A stretch of 64,000 bases of DNA from Cellulomonas shaoxiangyii (GTDB taxonomy: Bacteria; Actinomycetota; Actinomycetes; Actinomycetales; Cellulomonadaceae), in contig NZ_CP039291.1 of assembly GCF_004798685.1 (NCBI RefSeq), positions 930,001 through 994,000 of the forward strand, written 5' to 3'. Under the pieces are notes generated by a model, which saw only the letters and a program-made list of their open reading frames with translations, was not told where the DNA came from and did no database searches. This document shows, one piece after another, positions 60,639 through 64,000 of the stretch. Every line of letters begins with the position of its first letter. Within the stretch, counting starts at the first letter, position 1. A program made the translations under genes and the position numbers.

Positions 60639-62321
60639 ATGGGTCACCTCGAGGTCGCCGGTGTCGGCTGGACGCTCCCGGACGGGCGCCCGCTGCTCGA
60701 CGACGTGTCGTTCCGGGTCGGGGAGGGGCACCGCACGGCGCTCGTCGGCCCCAACGGCGTGGGCAAGTCGACGCTGCTGCGCGTCGTCACGGGCGAGGTC
60801 GAGCCGCACGCCGGCAGCGTGGCGCGCAGCGGCGGCCTGGGCGTGATGCGCCAGGAGGTCGGGCGCATCGACGACGACCGCACGGTGCGCGACCTGCTGG
60901 CGTCCCTCGCGCCGCCCGCGGTGCGCGACGCCGCGGCCGAGCTGACGGCCGCCGAGCTCGCCATGATGGAGCGGGACGACGAGCCGACGCAGATGCGCTA
61001 CGCGCAGGCGCTCGCGGACTGGGCCGACGTCGGCGGGTACGACGCGGAGGCCGGGTGGGACCTCGTCACGGACGCCGTCCTGTCGCTGCCCTTCGAGCGG
61101 GCGCAGCACCGCGACGTCCGGACCCTGTCGGGCGGGGAGCAGAAGCGGCTCGTGCTCGAGGCGCTGCTGCGAGGCCCGGACGAGGTGCTCGTCCTCGACG
61201 AGCCCGACAACGCGCTGGACGTGCCGACCAAGCGCTGGCTCGAGGACCGCCTCGTCGCGTCGCCGAAGACGGTCCTGCTCGTGAGCCACGACCGCGAGAC
61301 CCTGGCCCGCGTCGCCACGCACGTCGCGACGCTCGAGCCGACGGCCGTGGGTGCCCGCGCCTGGGTGCACGGGGGCGGCTTCGCGACGTACGCGCAGGCC
61401 CGCCGGGACCGCCGCGAGCGGCTGGAGGAGCTCGCCCGGCGGTGGGACGAGGAGCACGCGAAGCTGCGCGACCTCGTCCTGACGCTCAAGACGAAGGCGG
61501 CCTTCAACGACGGGCTGGCCTCGCGCTACCAGGCCGCGCAGACGCGCCTGCGCAAGTTCGAGCAGGAGGGCCCGCCCGTGGTCGTCTCCCGCGACGAGCG
61601 GGTCCGCGTGCGGCTGACGGGCGGGCGCACCGCCAAGCGGGCGGTCGTCGCGCGCGGGCTCGAGCTCACGGGGCTCATGCGCCCGTTCGACCTGGAGGTC
61701 TGGTACGGCGAGCGGGTCGCGGTGCTGGGCTCGAACGGGTCGGGCAAGTCGCACTTCCTGCGCCTGCTCGCGGCCGGCGGCAGCGACCCGGCCCCCGAGC
61801 ACGAGCCGGCGGGGGACCTGCACCCCGCCCCGGTCGCGCACGCAGGCACGGTCACGCTGGGGTCGCGCGTGCGGCCCGGCTGGTTCGCGCAGAACCACGT
61901 GCACCCCGAGCTCGCGGGGCGCACGCTGCTCGACGTGCTGCACCGGGGCGACGGCCACCGTGCCGGCCTGGGGCGCGAGGCGGCGAGCCGGGCGCTCGAC
62001 CGGTACGGCCTCGTGGCGGCCGCCGAGCAGCGCTACGACACGCTGTCCGGCGGGCAGCAGGCGCGCCTGCAGATCCTGCTCCTGGAGCTGGCGGGCGCGA
62101 CGCTGCTGCTGCTCGACGAGCCGACGGACAACCTCGACCTGCAGTCCGCCGAGGCGCTGGAGGCCGGTCTCGCGGCGTTCGACGGGACGGTCCTCGCCGT
62201 GACGCACGACCGGTGGTTCACGCGGACGTTCGACCGGTTCCTGGTGTTCGGTGCCGAAGGCGACGTGGTGGAGACGCCCGAGCCGGTGTGGGACGTCGGT
62301 CGGGTCGCCCGGGCCCGCTGA
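60639..62321 (+). CDS. ABC-F family ATPase
   Basis: 560 residues from the ATG at 60639 (a GTG two codons earlier is possible). Two ABC cassettes: Walker [12 protein letters not shown] and [11 protein letters not shown], signatures [15 protein letters not shown] and [15 protein letters not shown], Walker [13 protein letters not shown] and [13 protein letters not shown] linker of ~80 residues (around 245-320) holds the basic coiled coil that reaches the ribosome in this family. No membrane segment. ABC-F proteins ease ribosome stalling or protect from antibiotics; which applies is not clear from sequence. Confidence 0.93.
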   Translation: MGHLEVAGVGWTLPDGRPLLDDVSFRVGEGHRTALVGPNGVGKSTLLRVVTGEVEPHAGSVARSGGLGVMRQEVGRIDDDRTVRDLLASLAPPAVRDAAAELTAAELAMMERDDEPTQMRYAQALADWADVGGYDAEAGWDLVTDAVLSLPFERAQHRDVRTLSGGEQKRLVLEALLRGPDEVLVLDEPDNALDVPTKRWLEDRLVASPKTVLLVSHDRETLARVATHVATLEPTAVGARAWVHGGGFATYAQARRDRRERLEELARRWDEEHAKLRDLVLTLKTKAAFNDGLASRYQAAQTRLRKFEQEGPPVVVSRDERVRVRLTGGRTAKRAVVARGLELTGLMRPFDLEVWYGERVAVLGSNGSGKSHFLRLLAAGGSDPAPEHEPAGDLHPAPVAHAGTVTLGSRVRPGWFAQNHVHPELAGRTLLDVLHRGDGHRAGLGREAASRALDRYGLVAAAEQRYDTLSGGQQARLQILLLELAGATLLLLDEPTDNLDLQSAEALEAGLAAFDGTVLAVTHDRWFTRTFDRFLVFGAEGDVVETPEPVWDVGRVARAR

Positions 62322-62351
62322 CGGGCGCGCTGACGGGCCCGCTGACGGGCG
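62316..62351 (+). repeat. Three 12-bp tandem repeats at the ABC-F stop
   Basis: CGCTGACGGGCG repeated three times (second unit ends CC). The ABC-F TGA lies within the first unit. It may stem from slippage; no function is apparent. Confidence 0.8.
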
Positions 62352-62387
62352 CGGTGGGGCGCGTGCGCGGGCGTCCGACGACGGCTT

Positions 62388-62416
62388 TTGCTCTGCGCCC
62401 CGCGTGCCGGTACTCT
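62388..62416 (+). promoter_or_regulatory. Promoter of rplM-rpsI
   Basis: TTGCTC (-35) and TACTCT (-10) with a 17-bp spacer. It gives a leader of ~165 nt that holds a GGTG/CACC hairpin near 62451-62464 and a longer G/C-rich fold after it. Confidence 0.65.
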
Positions 62417-62589
62417 GGTTAGTCGTTGTGCGTCCCCTGTCGCGCACCGGTGGCTTCTCACCACTGCGTGCCGATGGCCGTCCTGGTGCGATCCCACTCG
62501 CCGGGGCGGGATGCTCCGACAGCCATCCTCGGCCGGTCGCCCCTGTGCGCCCGGCCATGACACGCAACACGAGACAGAGGCCCACACCC

Positions 62590-63033
62590 GTGCGCACGTA
62601 CACCCCGAAGCCCGGCGACGTCGAGCGGAACTGGTACGTCATCGACGCGTCCGACGTCGTCCTCGGCCGCCTGGCCACCCACGTGGCCACGCTGCTGCGT
62701 GGCAAGCACAAGCCGACGTTCGCGCCGCACGTCGACGGTGGCGACTTCGTCATCGTCGTCAACGCCGAGAAGATCGCCCTGACCGGCAACAAGCGCGAGA
62801 CGAAGCTCGCCTTCCGGCACTCCGGCTACCCGGGCGGCCTCCGGGCCACCCGGTACGCCGACCTCCTCGAGAAGCACCCCGAGCGTGCCATCGAGAAGGC
62901 CGTCCGCGGCATGCTGCCCCGTACGACCCTCGGTCGTCAGCAGCTGAGCAAGCTCAAGGTCTACGCAGGCCCGGAGCACCCGCACGCAGCCCAGCAGCCG
63001 AAGCCGTTCGAGCTGACCCAGGTGGCGCAGTAG
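62590..63033 (+). CDS. rplM: 50S ribosomal protein L13
   Basis: 147 residues from GTG. It begins [20 protein letters not shown], with [20 protein letters not shown] and [21 protein letters not shown]13 is an early 50S assembly protein. The frame is open upstream without homology; the GTG gives the usual length. Confidence 0.97.
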   Translation: MRTYTPKPGDVERNWYVIDASDVVLGRLATHVATLLRGKHKPTFAPHVDGGDFVIVVNAEKIALTGNKRETKLAFRHSGYPGGLRATRYADLLEKHPERAIEKAVRGMLPRTTLGRQQLSKLKVYAGPEHPHAAQQPKPFELTQVAQ

Positions 63034-63079
63034 GCCCCGGGCTGCTGCGGCAGTGATGAACACAGAACGCGAGGACATC

Positions 63080-63568
63080 GTGGCTCAGACCACCGTCGAG
63101 AACGAGTACGAGGGCGACGAGACGCCCACCAGCTACACCTCCGAGAGCTCCGCTCCGGTCGGTCGCGGTCAGTCGCTGACCGCTCCCGGCCAGGCGCTCG
63201 GCCGCCGCAAGGAGGCCGTCGCGCGCGTCCGTCTGATCCCCGGCACCGGCCGGTGGACCGTCAACGGCCGTGAGCTCGAGGAGTACTTCCCCAACAAGGT
63301 GCACCAGCAGCTGGTCAACAGCCCGCTGAAGGCCGTGGACGTCGAGGGTCGCTTCGACGTCGTCGCCCGCATCACGGGCGGCGGCACGTCGGGTCAGGCC
63401 GGGGCACTGCGCCTCGGCATCGCCCGCGCGCTCAACGCGATCGACGCGGAGCACAACCGCCCGGCGCTCAAGAAGGCCGGCTTCCTCACGCGTGACGCCC
63501 GCGTGGTGGAGCGCAAGAAGGCCGGTCTGAAGAAGGCGCGCAAGGCGCCGCAGTACTCGAAGCGCTGA
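63080..63568 (+). CDS. rpsI: 30S ribosomal protein S9
   Basis: 162 residues from the GTG at 63080, preceded by GAGGACATC. A GTG-ATG nine codons earlier is less likely. The first ~40 residues are an acidic Ser/Thr-rich extension. The core has [20 protein letters not shown] and [19 protein letters not shown], and the tail [12 protein letters not shown] whose last Arg contacts P-site tRNA. 46 nt after rplM. Confidence 0.96.
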   Translation: MAQTTVENEYEGDETPTSYTSESSAPVGRGQSLTAPGQALGRRKEAVARVRLIPGTGRWTVNGRELEEYFPNKVHQQLVNSPLKAVDVEGRFDVVARITGGGTSGQAGALRLGIARALNAIDAEHNRPALKKAGFLTRDARVVERKKAGLKKARKAPQYSKR

Positions 63569-63582
63569 CACAGCGCAGCACA

Positions 63583-63622
63583 CCGATGGCCCCGCGGGTC
63601 TTGCGACCCGCGGGGCCATCGG
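63583..63622 (+). terminator. Terminator after rpsI
   Basis: Perfect 18-bp stem (63583-63600 with 63605-63622) closed by a TTGC loop, 14 nt after the rpsI stop. No T-run. Confidence 0.9.
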
Positions 63623-63755
63623 CGTGTGCGGCGCCGGACGGACCGGGTCGCGTGCGCGCGCCGCACGGACCCACCGCGCCGCGCGGCAGGAGGACCGAAC
63701 GAAGGTCCCGACGTACCGTTGACACGGCCGTCGGGCGGGACGAGGGAGTCGTGTG

Positions 63756-64000
63756 ATGGGTCGACTGTTCGGCACGGACGGCGTACGCGGTCTGGCGAAC
63801 CGGGACGTGACGGCGGAGCTGGCGCTGGACGTGTCCGTCGCCGCGGCGCACGTGCTCGCGAGCCGCGGGGCGTTCGAGGGGCACCGCCCGCGGGCCGTGG
63901 TCGGGCGTGACCCGCGCGCGTCCGGGGAGTTCCTCTCCGCGGCGGTGGCCGCCGGGCTGGCGTCGGCGGGCGTCGACGTCGACCTCGTGGGCGTGCTGCC
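63756..64000 (+). CDS. glmM: Phosphoglucosamine mutase, N-terminal part (runs off the window)
   Basis: The first 81 residues are present and the frame is still open at the window edge. It begins [20 protein letters not shown] and contains [16 protein letters not shown], both typical of GlmM. The catalytic serine loop lies beyond the edge. GlmM converts glucosamine-6-phosphate to glucosamine-1-phosphate for UDP-GlcNAc and cell-wall synthesis. GGGAGTCGTGTG before the ATG is a plausible RBS. rplM-rpsI-glmM is the usual actinobacterial order. Confidence 0.93.
   Translation, partial: MGRLFGTDGVRGLANRDVTAELALDVSVAAAHVLASRGAFEGHRPRAVVGRDPRASGEFLSAAVAAGLASAGVDVDLVGVL

Noticed and set aside
63714..63724. 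TACCGT and TTGACA sequences before glmM considered as promoter
   Set aside because: They overlap each other and neither has a partner box at suitable spacing, so a promoter cannot be supported.

Overview
The window is a GC-rich (roughly 70% or more) actinobacterial chromosome segment. Gene order, frequent GTG/TTG starts, acidic or Lys/Ala-rich extensions on ribosomal proteins, and a class E-type LAxTG sorting signal all point to a member of the Micrococcales. I think it is a Cellulomonas-like organism, but this is inferred from protein character, not from a marker search.

Layout. 1-10.4 kb is housekeeping and signalling: the end of an MFS transporter, murB, adenosine deaminase, an OmpR-type two-component system, a NarL-type two-component system next to an ABC-2 exporter, and an aspartate-type aminotransferase. 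10.4-13.5 kb holds tRNA-Trp, secE, nusG, rplK and rplA. 13.5-19.1 kb is an accessory island: a cytoplasmic subtilase, a sigma factor and a small beta-rich protein form one minus-strand operon, divergent from a large TPR-CHAT protease. 19.1-20.5 kb is rplJ-rplL behind a probable attenuator. Two minus-strand membrane proteins follow, then rpoB-rpoC (22-29.6 kb), the str operon rpsL-rpsG-fusA-tuf (29.6-34.4 kb) and the S10/spc cluster rpsJ to rplO (34.4-44.7 kb).

Between rplO and secY, which are usually adjacent, lies a 6-kb secretion and surface island (45.2-50.7 kb). It holds a choice-of-anchor K/SpaA-like exported protein, three proteins with alternate (SipW/TasA-type) signal peptides, an ER-type Ser-His signal peptidase and an LAxTG-anchored protein. 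The last four genes overlap by 4 bp each. Then come secY-adk-map, infA-rpmJ-rpsM-rpsK-rpoA-rplQ, an alpha/beta hydrolase, a ROK kinase, truA, a DUF5709-like protein, an ABC-F ATPase, rplM-rpsI and the start of glmM.

The most interesting parts are the two islands set into translation operons. The first (TPR-CHAT protease + subtilase + own sigma factor) looks like a regulated proteolytic cascade. The second looks like a self-contained fibre or surface-protein assembly line with its own signal peptidase. A near-identical 27-nt leader element before both rpsL and rpsJ, a run of probable leaderless genes with the -10 box 6-7 nt before the start codon, and a perfect 15-bp hairpin in the infA leader are further leads.
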